DNA of 47,184 nucleotides from Puniceicoccales bacterium. GTDB lineage: Bacteria; Verrucomicrobiota; Verrucomicrobiia; Opitutales; UBA9783. The notes under the pieces were generated by a model, which was not told the DNA's origin, searched no databases, and was given only the letters and a program-made list of their open reading frames with translations. Below are positions 8,418 to 16,421 of the stretch, piece by piece. Position 1 is the first letter of the stretch, and each line of letters begins with the position of its first letter. The stretch is taken from positions 1 through 47,184 of the forward strand of contig JAIRMU010000005.1 in the NCBI GenBank assembly GCA_031258545.1, read 5' to 3'. Position numbers and translations under genes: made by a program.

Positions 8418-8912
8418 TTAACCCTGAGGCCGCCGATGTGGATTCTTTGATCTTGGACGGTGATGGGGACGATTACCTCGAAAATGACGTTTAGATGGAT
8501 AATTGTCTTGGTAATTTTTGTCCTCTTCGGAGCATTTTCCTCCAAAAAGTTTACAAAAAAAACGCTTCACTTTACTTGCAAAAGAACACGGTTTGTAAGC
8601 TACTTTGTTAAAACTGCCTTCGGGTTTCTTATCTCTGTTTGAACACGCATTACATGGGATGGTTGGCACTGAATTTTGCTTTTTGTCGCAGCATGATTTA
8701 TCACAGGTGCACTTTATCTCATTTGTTTTAATTTCTTTAGGCGTATTTTGAGAAACATTACTCTGTGGCCCTCTCTCGTGCGTACGTTTCCAACGGCTTC
8801 TTAAGTTAGAACGATGTTGATTTTTTTTGGTTGATTTTTCAACCACTTCTTGCGTGACATTTACTTCCGTAACCGATGCTCCTACCACATCCGATTTTTC
8901 TTCTTGTATCAT
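8418..8912 (-). CDS. Small Cys-cluster and Arg/His-rich protein, unknown function
   Basis: The 164-residue product matches no family I know. An acidic or neutral N terminus (about 1-28) is followed by a basic stretch, a Cys-rich centre with CTCDKSCCDKK and CNACSNRDKK (residues about 70-95) that could bind metal, an amphipathic segment KVKRFFCKLFGGKC near 115-130, and an Arg/His/Pro-rich tail (RPHHRPRSKNPHRRPQG). The tail suggests nucleic-acid binding, but this is only composition. It abuts murA on the same strand. Reality as a gene rests on that tight spacing and on the uninterrupted frame. Confidence 0.55.
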   Translation of the reverse strand: MIQEEKSDVVGASVTEVNVTQEVVEKSTKKNQHRSNLRSRWKRTHERGPQSNVSQNTPKEIKTNEIKCTCDKSCCDKKQNSVPTIPCNACSNRDKKPEGSFNKVAYKPCSFASKVKRFFCKLFGGKCSEEDKNYQDNYPSKRHFRGNRPHHRPRSKNPHRRPQG

Positions 8913-9182
8913 ATATTTTTACACTTTGCTATATTAAACTTTAGCACTTACGAATATTATTATTTAACCTTAACTCATTTTCAGTATTGCTCAATAATTT
9001 TTTACAAATATCCCTCAAAAGGCAATTTCCGTCCGTGTGCAATGTAAAATGTTTTTAAGTTAACTTGCTTTGGTTGCAACTTAAATGTGTCATTGCCCGC
9101 ATAAACAGAAATCAAGTGAGCAAATGGTTTGCTTGGCTGAACTGGAAATTATTGCAGTTACTTTTATCATTGTTGAGTTGCA

Positions 9183-10235
9183 TTATTGAGGATTTGCAAA
9201 AAAGAACAGCGGGTTCAGGTTATCGTCCCATTGGATGGGCGAATTTTTAAAAATTTCACTGCTTTTGGCCCACTGCACCCATATGTGGAAACTTTCTTTG
9301 GCGATTTCATTTGTAAAAGTTAATCTTTGGAAACTCGCCAATATGAGCTCTTTCGGAAACTCCAAAGTTGTTTGATATTTGAGTTCTGCCTGAATTCGTG
9401 TGGCGGCTTCTTCCTTATGTTCGGTAATCCAACGGGTTAATGCCTGATGCGCTTGGGTAAAAGCTACCCTTATCTCTGGATGATCTGTACAAAAACGATT
9501 GGAAGCGACTAGAATAGTTGTCCAATTGTTTTGATCCAAAAAATATAACACTCCTGGCCCCTCTTGAATGAGTCGAGAAAGCCACGGCTCAACCGTCCAA
9601 ACGCCCGCAATTTCTTTTTTTTTAAACAAGGTGAGCTGATCCGGATTGGCGGTAGGTAATACGATCACATCTTTTTCAGAAAATCCAACACGAATATCCT
9701 GTTGCATAAACCAGGTACGACAGGCGATGTCTTGCGTATTGCCGTATTGTGGACTCGCAATCCGTTTTCCCATCCAATCGCTTGTCGTTTTTATTTTTAG
9801 ATCAGGTTGTATCACAAGTCCCGAGCCCCCTTTAACGGCGCCGGAAAGGATGCGAACTTCTTCACCTTTTGACCTCAGGTAAAGATTGAGCGCAGGAACA
9901 GGTCCAACGTAAGTGATATCTAAACTGTGGGTGAATAAACTTTCCATCGCCGAAGGTCCCGCATTGAAACGATGCCAAACTAATTGAGCATTGTTGGGTA
10001 AGTATTGTTCAAACCATCCTTTGCCTTCACGTTGGAAATTTTGAGCTATCAAAGCCTGTGCGTGCGTAATATTAGGGAAAAACCCTACATGCAGGGTAAT
10101 AGGTTGGGATAGATTGGGATTTACACTTGTTGAGGCAACCGAAGCATTGCTTTGTCCCCGAGAAGGGCCGGGTGTGTAAAAGCATGATAAAACAAGAATT
10201 TGAATTACCAGATGTGTGAAGTTTTTGACTTTCAT
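9183..10235 (-). CDS. ABC transporter substrate-binding protein (SsuA/TauA/NrtA-like)
   Basis: The product resembles periplasmic binding proteins of the NMT1/SsuA type that feed nitrate, sulfonate, taurine or thiamine-precursor importers. Seen: a hydrophobic signal segment after MKVKNFTHLVIQILVLSCF, then LHVGFFPNITHAQALIA, the ligand-site region AMESLFTHSLDITYVGP and GKRIASPQYGNTQD. I choose ATG 10235 because the preceding 26 residues of the longer frame (to 10313) are not signal-like, while MKVKN starts a normal signal peptide. A Cys at about residue 19 could allow lipidation, but the lipobox is poor. No permease or ATPase gene is adjacent, so substrate and partners are unknown. Confidence 0.85.
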   Translation of the reverse strand: MKVKNFTHLVIQILVLSCFYTPGPSRGQSNASVASTSVNPNLSQPITLHVGFFPNITHAQALIAQNFQREGKGWFEQYLPNNAQLVWHRFNAGPSAMESLFTHSLDITYVGPVPALNLYLRSKGEEVRILSGAVKGGSGLVIQPDLKIKTTSDWMGKRIASPQYGNTQDIACRTWFMQQDIRVGFSEKDVIVLPTANPDQLTLFKKKEIAGVWTVEPWLSRLIQEGPGVLYFLDQNNWTTILVASNRFCTDHPEIRVAFTQAHQALTRWITEHKEEAATRIQAELKYQTTLEFPKELILASFQRLTFTNEIAKESFHIWVQWAKSSEIFKNSPIQWDDNLNPLFFFANPQ

Positions 10236-10485
10236 TGGGGCAACAGTGTAAAAGTAATCATCGGCAGTGAAAGCAAAAAATGTAGAAAGCGCATAAGTGT
10301 TAGTTATTAGCATTGCAATGACGCCGTGTACGTGACTGCCACAGATGAATCGACTCCTTCATTGACCTAATTGCATACGCAATTGTGATGGAGAGAAAAA
10401 GCGCGACAAGGTGTTTTGCGTTGGTTCGTTTGCAATTGAAAACTATGTTAATACCTTGAAATTTCACCGATGCGAGATAGAGGTT

Positions 10486-11745
10486 TTACGTCCTGGGGGC
10501 GTTTTCGTAATAATCGAATCGATAGGGCGACAACCGTTGCGTTAATTGAAGAAAAAAGTCGTCTTCCTGTTCTATGGAAGGGGCTTCAAAAGTGACGGAA
10601 AAGCGCAAAAAAGATCCACATTCATCCCATGGGATTGTTACGATATTTAAGTGCTCGAGTAACCAATGGGTGCATGCCGACGCATTGGAAAAATTTGCAA
10701 CGCATTGGCCGGCGGTATTTGAAATTTTGTTTGGAGCGCATGTGTAAATAAAGAAACCACCCTGAGGCACATATGTCCGAAAGCCCGCTTGTTGTAAAAT
10801 GGGAATCAGTTTTTGGATACGTCGTTGGTAACGTTCAATGTTGATGGGGACGATTTGGTCTGCACGTTGCAATGCCGTTGTGGCGGCGTATTGAATGGCA
10901 AGGTATTGTCCTGCATCCGAATTATTTTTAAATTTTGTACACGCCTTGAGGACGGTCTCATTTCCGCAGATCCATCCAAGTCGCCATCCCGTCATATTGA
11001 ATCCTTTTGACATCGAGTGAAGTTCAACGGAACACGATTTGGCTCCGGGTATGCGCAAAATTGATAACGGAGCTTTAAAATTTAATGCGGCGTAAGCTGC
11101 GTCATGGATGATGATCCAGTGATAACGTTGTGCCCATTCAATCGCCGTTTCAAAAAATTTGTAAGAAGCGCCAGCCCCCGTCGGATTGTTAGGGTAATTG
11201 AGCAAACAGCATTTGATATTGTAACGTAGATTGTCGGGGATTTGCTCAAAGTCCGGCAAAAAATGGTTTTCGGGCAGTAGAGGTAATGGGAAAACTTGTC
11301 CGCCTAAATATTGAGTTTGCGTTGGAAATACGGGGTAACTCGGTATGGGGCAAACGACGAGATCCTTAGGATTTATGAGGGTGCCCGCCAGGAGTGCAAG
11401 TCCAGATTTTATGCCTACAATGGGTAAAACTTCATCGGAAGCATCCAATGCAACTTCGAAAGTGGTTTGCATGTAATGGGCTACGGCCGCCTTAAAAAAA
11501 TCGGCTCCATTGTTTGCGTAACCGCGATATTCATGTTTCTCACAGGCCTCGCGTAAACTTTCAATAACGCAGGGATGTGCACCCGCATCGGGTTCGCCAA
11601 TGCCGAGCTCCAAACATTGTAAATGCGGATGGTGTTGTTTGGCTTGTTGTTTGAGTTTTTCGATAATTTCGAATTTATATGCACCCGATTGGTCAAATTG
11701 GCTACCTCCAAGACGATGGGCAATTTTTTCTCTTATCCAGTTCAT
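10486..11745 (-). CDS. dapL: PLP-dependent aminotransferase, LL-diaminopimelate aminotransferase-like
   Basis: A fold-type I aminotransferase of 419 residues. The DapL-like N terminus (LELGIGEPDAGAHPCVIESL), the YRGYANNGADFFKAAVAHY segment, NYPNNPTGAGA and the PLP lysine in SMSKGFNMTGWRLGW (near residue 245) are visible, followed by FLRFSVTF with the carboxylate-binding Arg near the C terminus. DapL makes LL-diaminopimelate for lysine and peptidoglycan in one step and is typical of chlamydiae and several verrucomicrobia. That fits mraY and murA in the window. Assignment within class I/II aminotransferases by motif alone is not certain. Confidence 0.85.
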   Translation of the reverse strand: MNWIREKIAHRLGGSQFDQSGAYKFEIIEKLKQQAKQHHPHLQCLELGIGEPDAGAHPCVIESLREACEKHEYRGYANNGADFFKAAVAHYMQTTFEVALDASDEVLPIVGIKSGLALLAGTLINPKDLVVCPIPSYPVFPTQTQYLGGQVFPLPLLPENHFLPDFEQIPDNLRYNIKCCLLNYPNNPTGAGASYKFFETAIEWAQRYHWIIIHDAAYAALNFKAPLSILRIPGAKSCSVELHSMSKGFNMTGWRLGWICGNETVLKACTKFKNNSDAGQYLAIQYAATTALQRADQIVPINIERYQRRIQKLIPILQQAGFRTYVPQGGFFIYTCAPNKISNTAGQCVANFSNASACTHWLLEHLNIVTIPWDECGSFLRFSVTFEAPSIEQEDDFFLQLTQRLSPYRFDYYENAPRT

Positions 11746-11762
11746 AGATCTTTACTAATGGC

Positions 11763-13265
11763 TTAATTTTTCACATGAATTTTTCGGCTTAGGCGTGAAA
11801 CGGCAACAAACCAAACGCAGGAAGTGAGAAGAAAGATGATGAAGGCGTACGGTGCAATGCTTTCGTACGTCGCTTGGGTCCCGGAACATAGGGTTACGCC
11901 CGTCAAGAGAATGACTTGCAATCCAGAACCGCCCGATTTGCCGAATCGATATCCCAATACATCCACAACAGCTTTACCTTTTACTTTCAGGTCTTCACTT
12001 AAAGGAATGTAGGCCATTTCTTTACTTAAATCAAAAAAGGACATTTTTGAAGATTTTATGCCAATGAGAACTACAACACCTGCAAAGATGATGAGTGATT
12101 GGTGGGCCAGTGCCGATCCCAAACATTGTATGCAGTAGTTTTTGGCAAAAATACTTCCGAAGATAATTATGCCACCTAATGTGACAATGCACGGGGTAAT
12201 CATGGCGCCAATACCCCATTTAAATCGACGAAAAATGTTACCTGCTATGATCAGGATAAACATGGAGAATAACCCGTAATGCATTGTGTATTGGCACATA
12301 AATGTGTTGTATTGGTTGATGTCCGGAAATCGATTTTTGAGTTCATGTTTCCAAAAGTTTTCCAAAATATTATCGTTGATGCCGTAGCAAATGACCAGGA
12401 GAGCAATTAATCCCAAATAGGGAGATGTGATGGCCATTTTTAAACCTTGCCATATGCTGCTTTTCGACTTTTTTATCTTTATACCTGGCAAATAAGGTTT
12501 GTTATAAAATCTGCGATCCGTTAGGACGTGTTGGTACATCCAGTGGTACAAAAACATAACGATAATACTGGTAACAATGACGGTTCCTATGAGATAATTG
12601 AGGGTTATTTGCCATGGGTCTTGAAACTCGGGTGTGTTATTTTTAATGTCGGAAGCCATTGCACCGACAAATCCAGATAGGGTAACGGCGCTTTGTCCTA
12701 TGATGGCTAAAAATGCATAGATACGTTTTGCGTCCTTGAGTTCGGTAATTTGATTTACAAACTGCCAAAAAAGCAAAGTCAGTATAAAACTACTCCACAA
12801 TTCGGCTAAAACAAAAAATATTGTGTAGCTCCATACACCTAGAATAGAAAAAAGCCAGAAAGCGCTGGGAAACATGACTTGAAGGCCTACGATCGTGTCG
12901 TGGGAGGGGTGAAAAAAGGACCGATAGGGATATAAACAAAATGCAAATAAAGCAAAAAAACATAAAAAAGACGAAAGTGTGGCATAAAACAGGTGTTCAT
13001 TTTTTAACTTATCGCTGAGTTTTGTGTAAAGTAGCATGCATAGGACCGCACCAGGAGGAACACAAAAAAGTTTGATGAAGGCCAAAGCCTCTGCACCTAC
13101 GTTGGTAACGATGAGGGAATCTTTTATATTTTTCAAACAATAGTGATTAAAAAGTGTGATAAATAAGATGATTCCCAAAGGAATGATTTTTTTCAATTCA
13201 TAGCGATGAATGGGGAAAAAAATACCCCGTACTGTAGAAAATTCGCAATCGACACTTGCTTTCAC
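11763..13265 (-). CDS. tlc: ATP/ADP-type nucleotide translocase (Tlc/Npt family), copy 1
   Basis: Members of this family of about 12 transmembrane helices exchange host ATP for bacterial ADP or import nucleotides. They are characteristic of obligate intracellular bacteria and plastids. Family sequence is plain: FFPIHRYELKKIIPLG, NIKDSLIVTNVGAEALAFIKL, a DRRFYNKP loop, FDLSKEMAYIPLSEDLKVKGKAVVDVLGYRFGKSGG. I start at GTG 13265, because MKASVDCEFSTVRGIFFP then aligns end to end with MSETSVEPEFSKLRRIFFP of copy 2. An upstream TTG at 13322 is better explained as the TTGACA of a promoter. The product is 500 aa. It is divergent from the symporter-kinase gene. Exchange versus proton symport cannot be told from sequence here. 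Confidence 0.95.
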   Translation of the reverse strand: MKASVDCEFSTVRGIFFPIHRYELKKIIPLGIILFITLFNHYCLKNIKDSLIVTNVGAEALAFIKLFCVPPGAVLCMLLYTKLSDKLKNEHLFYATLSSFLCFFALFAFCLYPYRSFFHPSHDTIVGLQVMFPSAFWLFSILGVWSYTIFFVLAELWSSFILTLLFWQFVNQITELKDAKRIYAFLAIIGQSAVTLSGFVGAMASDIKNNTPEFQDPWQITLNYLIGTVIVTSIIVMFLYHWMYQHVLTDRRFYNKPYLPGIKIKKSKSSIWQGLKMAITSPYLGLIALLVICYGINDNILENFWKHELKNRFPDINQYNTFMCQYTMHYGLFSMFILIIAGNIFRRFKWGIGAMITPCIVTLGGIIIFGSIFAKNYCIQCLGSALAHQSLIIFAGVVVLIGIKSSKMSFFDLSKEMAYIPLSEDLKVKGKAVVDVLGYRFGKSGGSGLQVILLTGVTLCSGTQATYESIAPYAFIIFLLTSCVWFVAVSRLSRKIHVKN

Positions 13266-13295
13266 TTTTTTAAATGAATTTGAAAGCCAACAAGC

Positions 13296-13322
13296 TTTAT
13301 AAATTTTTAAATTAATTGTCAA
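13296..13322 (-). promoter_or_regulatory. Candidate promoter of translocase copy 1
   Basis: On the minus strand TTGACA at 13322-13317 is followed by TATAAA at 13301-13296 (15-bp spacing) or ATAAAG at 16-bp spacing. The -35 is a perfect match, but the -10 register is ambiguous. Transcription from here would give a leader of about 20-25 nt before GTG 13265. Confidence 0.4.
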
Positions 13323-13375
13323 GCTTTACATTATTGTTGTTGAAAACATTAGGGAAAACGGTGTTAAAATTGCTA

Positions 13376-13404
13376 TTGACATCCAAAAAAGATCACTCTA
13401 CAAG
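13376..13404 (+). promoter_or_regulatory. Candidate promoter of the symporter-kinase gene, leaderless arrangement
   Basis: TTGACA at 13376-13381 and TACAAG at 13399-13404 are separated by 17 bp. The predicted +1 near 13411 lies two bases before ATG 13413, so the mRNA would be leaderless. A competing weaker set (TTGAAA near 13340 with TAAAAT at 13363-13368) would give an ordinary leader. Confidence 0.5.
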
Positions 13405-13412
13405 CTTAAAAC

Positions 13413-16400
13413 ATGTCTTCTATAGATGTTGTAATCGTGTGTTTCTTTTTAGGTCTCACACTATTTGTCGGATTTCGATCCAGCAAACGCATTAGGACAC
13501 TCAAAGAATATGCTATAGGTAATCGTGACTTTACTGATTTTGTCGTATTTAGTACAGTAATTGCCACGGTCATTGGAGGCAATTCTACCATTGGTCTTAT
13601 AGGTCAGGTACACAAGATAGGGGTAACACAAATTTTGGCACAACTGGGTACGCCTATTTCCTATGTGATCATTGCATTGTTTGTGTCTGGTCGTATTAAA
13701 AAATATTATGGCTGCGTTTCCGTTGGTGATATTTTGTACAAAAGTTATGGTAAACCCGGTAAGATTTTTGGCGGCCTTGTGGCATGTTGTTACGAATCGC
13801 TTAACGTTTGTTTGCCATTCATGGGCATGGGTATCATTCTTAATACGTTTACAAACATACCTTACCTACAGTGTCTGCTGATTGCAGGTGTGATCATTCT
13901 TCTTTATACGGGACGTGGTGGCATAAGGGCGGTAACGTTTACGGATGTTTTGCAATTTACCGTTTTAATCATCGCCATTCCTGCTTTGTTAAGTATTTTA
14001 TTGTACCATATTGGGGGCGTAAAGGTGCTTTTCCAATCTTTACCCAAGTCTCATTTATCCATTAGTGATGCAAATTTACATCGCTACATGTTGATACTGT
14101 GGACATTTTGCTTACCTTCTTTGTCGCCCACCGTAACACAACGGTTACTGATGACAAACAGTAAAAGGCAAGGCTTGAGAGCGTATTTAGGGTCGGGTTG
14201 TGTGTATATGCTCGTAATTTTAGCAGGCACTATGATTGGATTGTGCGCCCGCGTGTTATATCCCCAATTGACTCATTCGGATCAAGCGTTGCCCATGATG
14301 ATGCGTCAATATTTATCCGTTGGCATGTACGGTTTTGTTATTGCTGGATTTTTAGCCGTTTTTATGTCCACCGTGGACTCCATTTTAAATGCAAGCAGTA
14401 TTAGTTTGGTAAATGATCTTATTTTACCTTGCATGAAGCGACAAATATCGGAAGAACGAAAATTGAGTATCGCAAGATGGGTTTCTTTTGGTCTGGGGAG
14501 TGTCGCAATTTTTTTTGCCGCAAACTGTGAAGGTCTTTTCGAAACTAAAATTTTGTCAAGAAGTTTATGGTTTCCGCTTATTGTTGTGCCCTTGTATTTT
14601 GCAGTATTTAATCGAAAACTTTCGAAGACAGGATTTTTTTCAAGCGTATTGGTTGGCTTTATAACGGTCTTGCTGTGGAATACATATATGAAACCTACAA
14701 CAAAAATTGACGGATTATTCCCGGGATTTTTTGCAAACTTCCTAGCGTTTATATTGTTTTACATATTCGGAGAAAACAGCGAAGTTTTTTCGTCTCAGGA
14801 ACTAGCAAAGATAGATCAAATTGAAAATGCACGTTGTAGTCACGTAAATAAGTTTGATGAAAAAGGTTTTTACGTAAAAACAGGTTATTTTTTGGGAATA
14901 TTTTTAATCTCTACACAAATTCTCCCATTGTTGCTTTTTGGTGGATATGTGACAGCCGACAAAGCTACATTAGCCATCATCAATGGTTTCATCGCAATGC
15001 TATTAATTTTTAGTCCTCATTTGCAAGGGCTTTGCCGAAGACCTTTTAAGGCCTTTAAACATTCTATATTAGTAATTGCTTTTCCCGTTACTTCATTATA
15101 TCTCACGGTTAGAGACGTTCATTGCAATGGTTTTTATCTTTTGGTTTTTCTGATGTCTCTTGCTTTAATGTTTGTGTTAGCCGAAGACAAGTACCGGAAA
15201 TGGATGTCCCTTGTTGTTATTATCTTGGGTACGAGTAGTAGCATTGCTTTCGTAAGCATGGACTTAACTTTTGAATTCCCAGAGTCTATGCGTTTGGCTT
15301 ACGGATTATACGTGTTTAGCTTTTTCTTGGTAATGTGCATTTTATGGTTTCGCGTGAAGATGTTTACGTTGGAAAGAAAGAAAGCTGTCATAGAAGAACG
15401 TTACAGTTTAGCTCGCAGTCTTTCGCATGACATTGTAACTCCCATAACCATTGTGCGTTTGATGTTGAAGAAACTAGATAAAGAATCTTTGTCGGAACAG
15501 GAAAAGCATTTGCTGATGAAAAGTGCAAAAGAGATATCGGGCATTGTCGATTCCATTTTGCCAGGCGTTTCCAAGCAATACGATAATTTATCAGCCGAAA
15601 ATATTGGCTCCATTATCAGCGAGTGCATCGAGCAAAAGAAAATTTTGCACAAGCATTTACGCTTTCGGCTGGAGATTCGTGAAGATGTGGAAGCCCGTGT
15701 CGATGCTTTGCTTTTCATGAGACTCATGTCGAATTTGATCAATAATAGCATAGAAGCAACTCAAAGCACCAGAAGTGGCGCCATTGTAATTTCGGTAGGT
15801 AAGGATGTTTTAGGTAACGTACAAGTTTCCTTGAGAGACAATGGCCGCGGTATTCCTCTGGAACGATTGAATGAAGTTTTGGAGCACGAAGAACGATGCG
15901 AAAAGTATGGCTTAAGCATTGGGTTACAAGAGGCGCGTGAAATTATGCGGTCGTGGCATGGTCGTCTTGAATTGGATTCTTCACAAGAAAACGGAACCAA
16001 TGTAACCTTATTGTTGCCTGATAAAAGTCGCTTTCAACTCATTGAAGAAGATATTTACGGACAAGGATCGTTTCAAACAAGAAGTGCTTACGATCCCAAA
16101 AGTGCCTCAAATTTTGTTCTGATAGATTCCGATTTGGATTATCAAAAATCATGTGAAATGATGGCGCAATCTTTAGGTCTTACGTTACAAACTTACTCAA
16201 CCATGGATGATGTTTGGAAAGACCTGCATAGTTTTGATAAGAGAACATGTTTTTTCATTGAATATGTGCCTAATGATGAGTTTAATGCGATAGATTACGC
16301 CAGAGATTTGTACAGTAAAGGATACGAAAATTTGGTGCTTGTTGCTTCGTTTTTGCCGGAGGTGCCCGAGTGTTCCATTGTGAAGAAAATTGTATCCAGG

Positions 16401-16421
16401 GACTTACCCATTTTTGAGTGA
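13413..16421 (+). CDS. Sodium:solute symporter-sensor histidine kinase fusion with degenerate receiver
   Basis: The 1002-residue protein joins three parts. Residues 1-440 are a sodium:solute symporter (SSS/SLC5) transporter (GLTLFVGFRSSKRIRTLKEY, ATVIGGNSTIGLIG, TGRGGIRAVTFTDVLQF). Residues 480-650 add about six more membrane helices. Residues 660-880 are a histidine kinase: H-box SLSHDIVTP with His672, N-box LINNSIEA, G1-box DNGRGIP starting at D809, and G2 YGLSIGLQEA. Residues 902-1002 look like a receiver with D905/D907, but Glu950 sits where the phosphorylated Asp is expected (FFIEYVP). The architecture is CbrA-like: sensing coupled to solute uptake, then signalling to an unlinked regulator. 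No response regulator is adjacent. ligA overlaps its stop. Confidence 0.9.
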   Translation: MSSIDVVIVCFFLGLTLFVGFRSSKRIRTLKEYAIGNRDFTDFVVFSTVIATVIGGNSTIGLIGQVHKIGVTQILAQLGTPISYVIIALFVSGRIKKYYGCVSVGDILYKSYGKPGKIFGGLVACCYESLNVCLPFMGMGIILNTFTNIPYLQCLLIAGVIILLYTGRGGIRAVTFTDVLQFTVLIIAIPALLSILLYHIGGVKVLFQSLPKSHLSISDANLHRYMLILWTFCLPSLSPTVTQRLLMTNSKRQGLRAYLGSGCVYMLVILAGTMIGLCARVLYPQLTHSDQALPMMMRQYLSVGMYGFVIAGFLAVFMSTVDSILNASSISLVNDLILPCMKRQISEERKLSIARWVSFGLGSVAIFFAANCEGLFETKILSRSLWFPLIVVPLYFAVFNRKLSKTGFFSSVLVGFITVLLWNTYMKPTTKIDGLFPGFFANFLAFILFYIFGENSEVFSSQELAKIDQIENARCSHVNKFDEKGFYVKTGYFLGIFLISTQILPLLLFGGYVTADKATLAIINGFIAMLLIFSPHLQGLCRRPFKAFKHSILVIAFPVTSLYLTVRDVHCNGFYLLVFLMSLALMFVLAEDKYRKWMSLVVIILGTSSSIAFVSMDLTFEFPESMRLAYGLYVFSFFLVMCILWFRVKMFTLERKKAVIEERYSLARSLSHDIVTPITIVRLMLKKLDKESLSEQEKHLLMKSAKEISGIVDSILPGVSKQYDNLSAENIGSIISECIEQKKILHKHLRFRLEIREDVEARVDALLFMRLMSNLINNSIEATQSTRSGAIVISVGKDVLGNVQVSLRDNGRGIPLERLNEVLEHEERCEKYGLSIGLQEAREIMRSWHGRLELDSSQENGTNVTLLLPDKSRFQLIEEDIYGQGSFQTRSAYDPKSASNFVLIDSDLDYQKSCEMMAQSLGLTLQTYSTMDDVWKDLHSFDKRTCFFIEYVPNDEFNAIDYARDLYSKGYENLVLVASFLPEVPECSIVKKIVSRDLPIFE

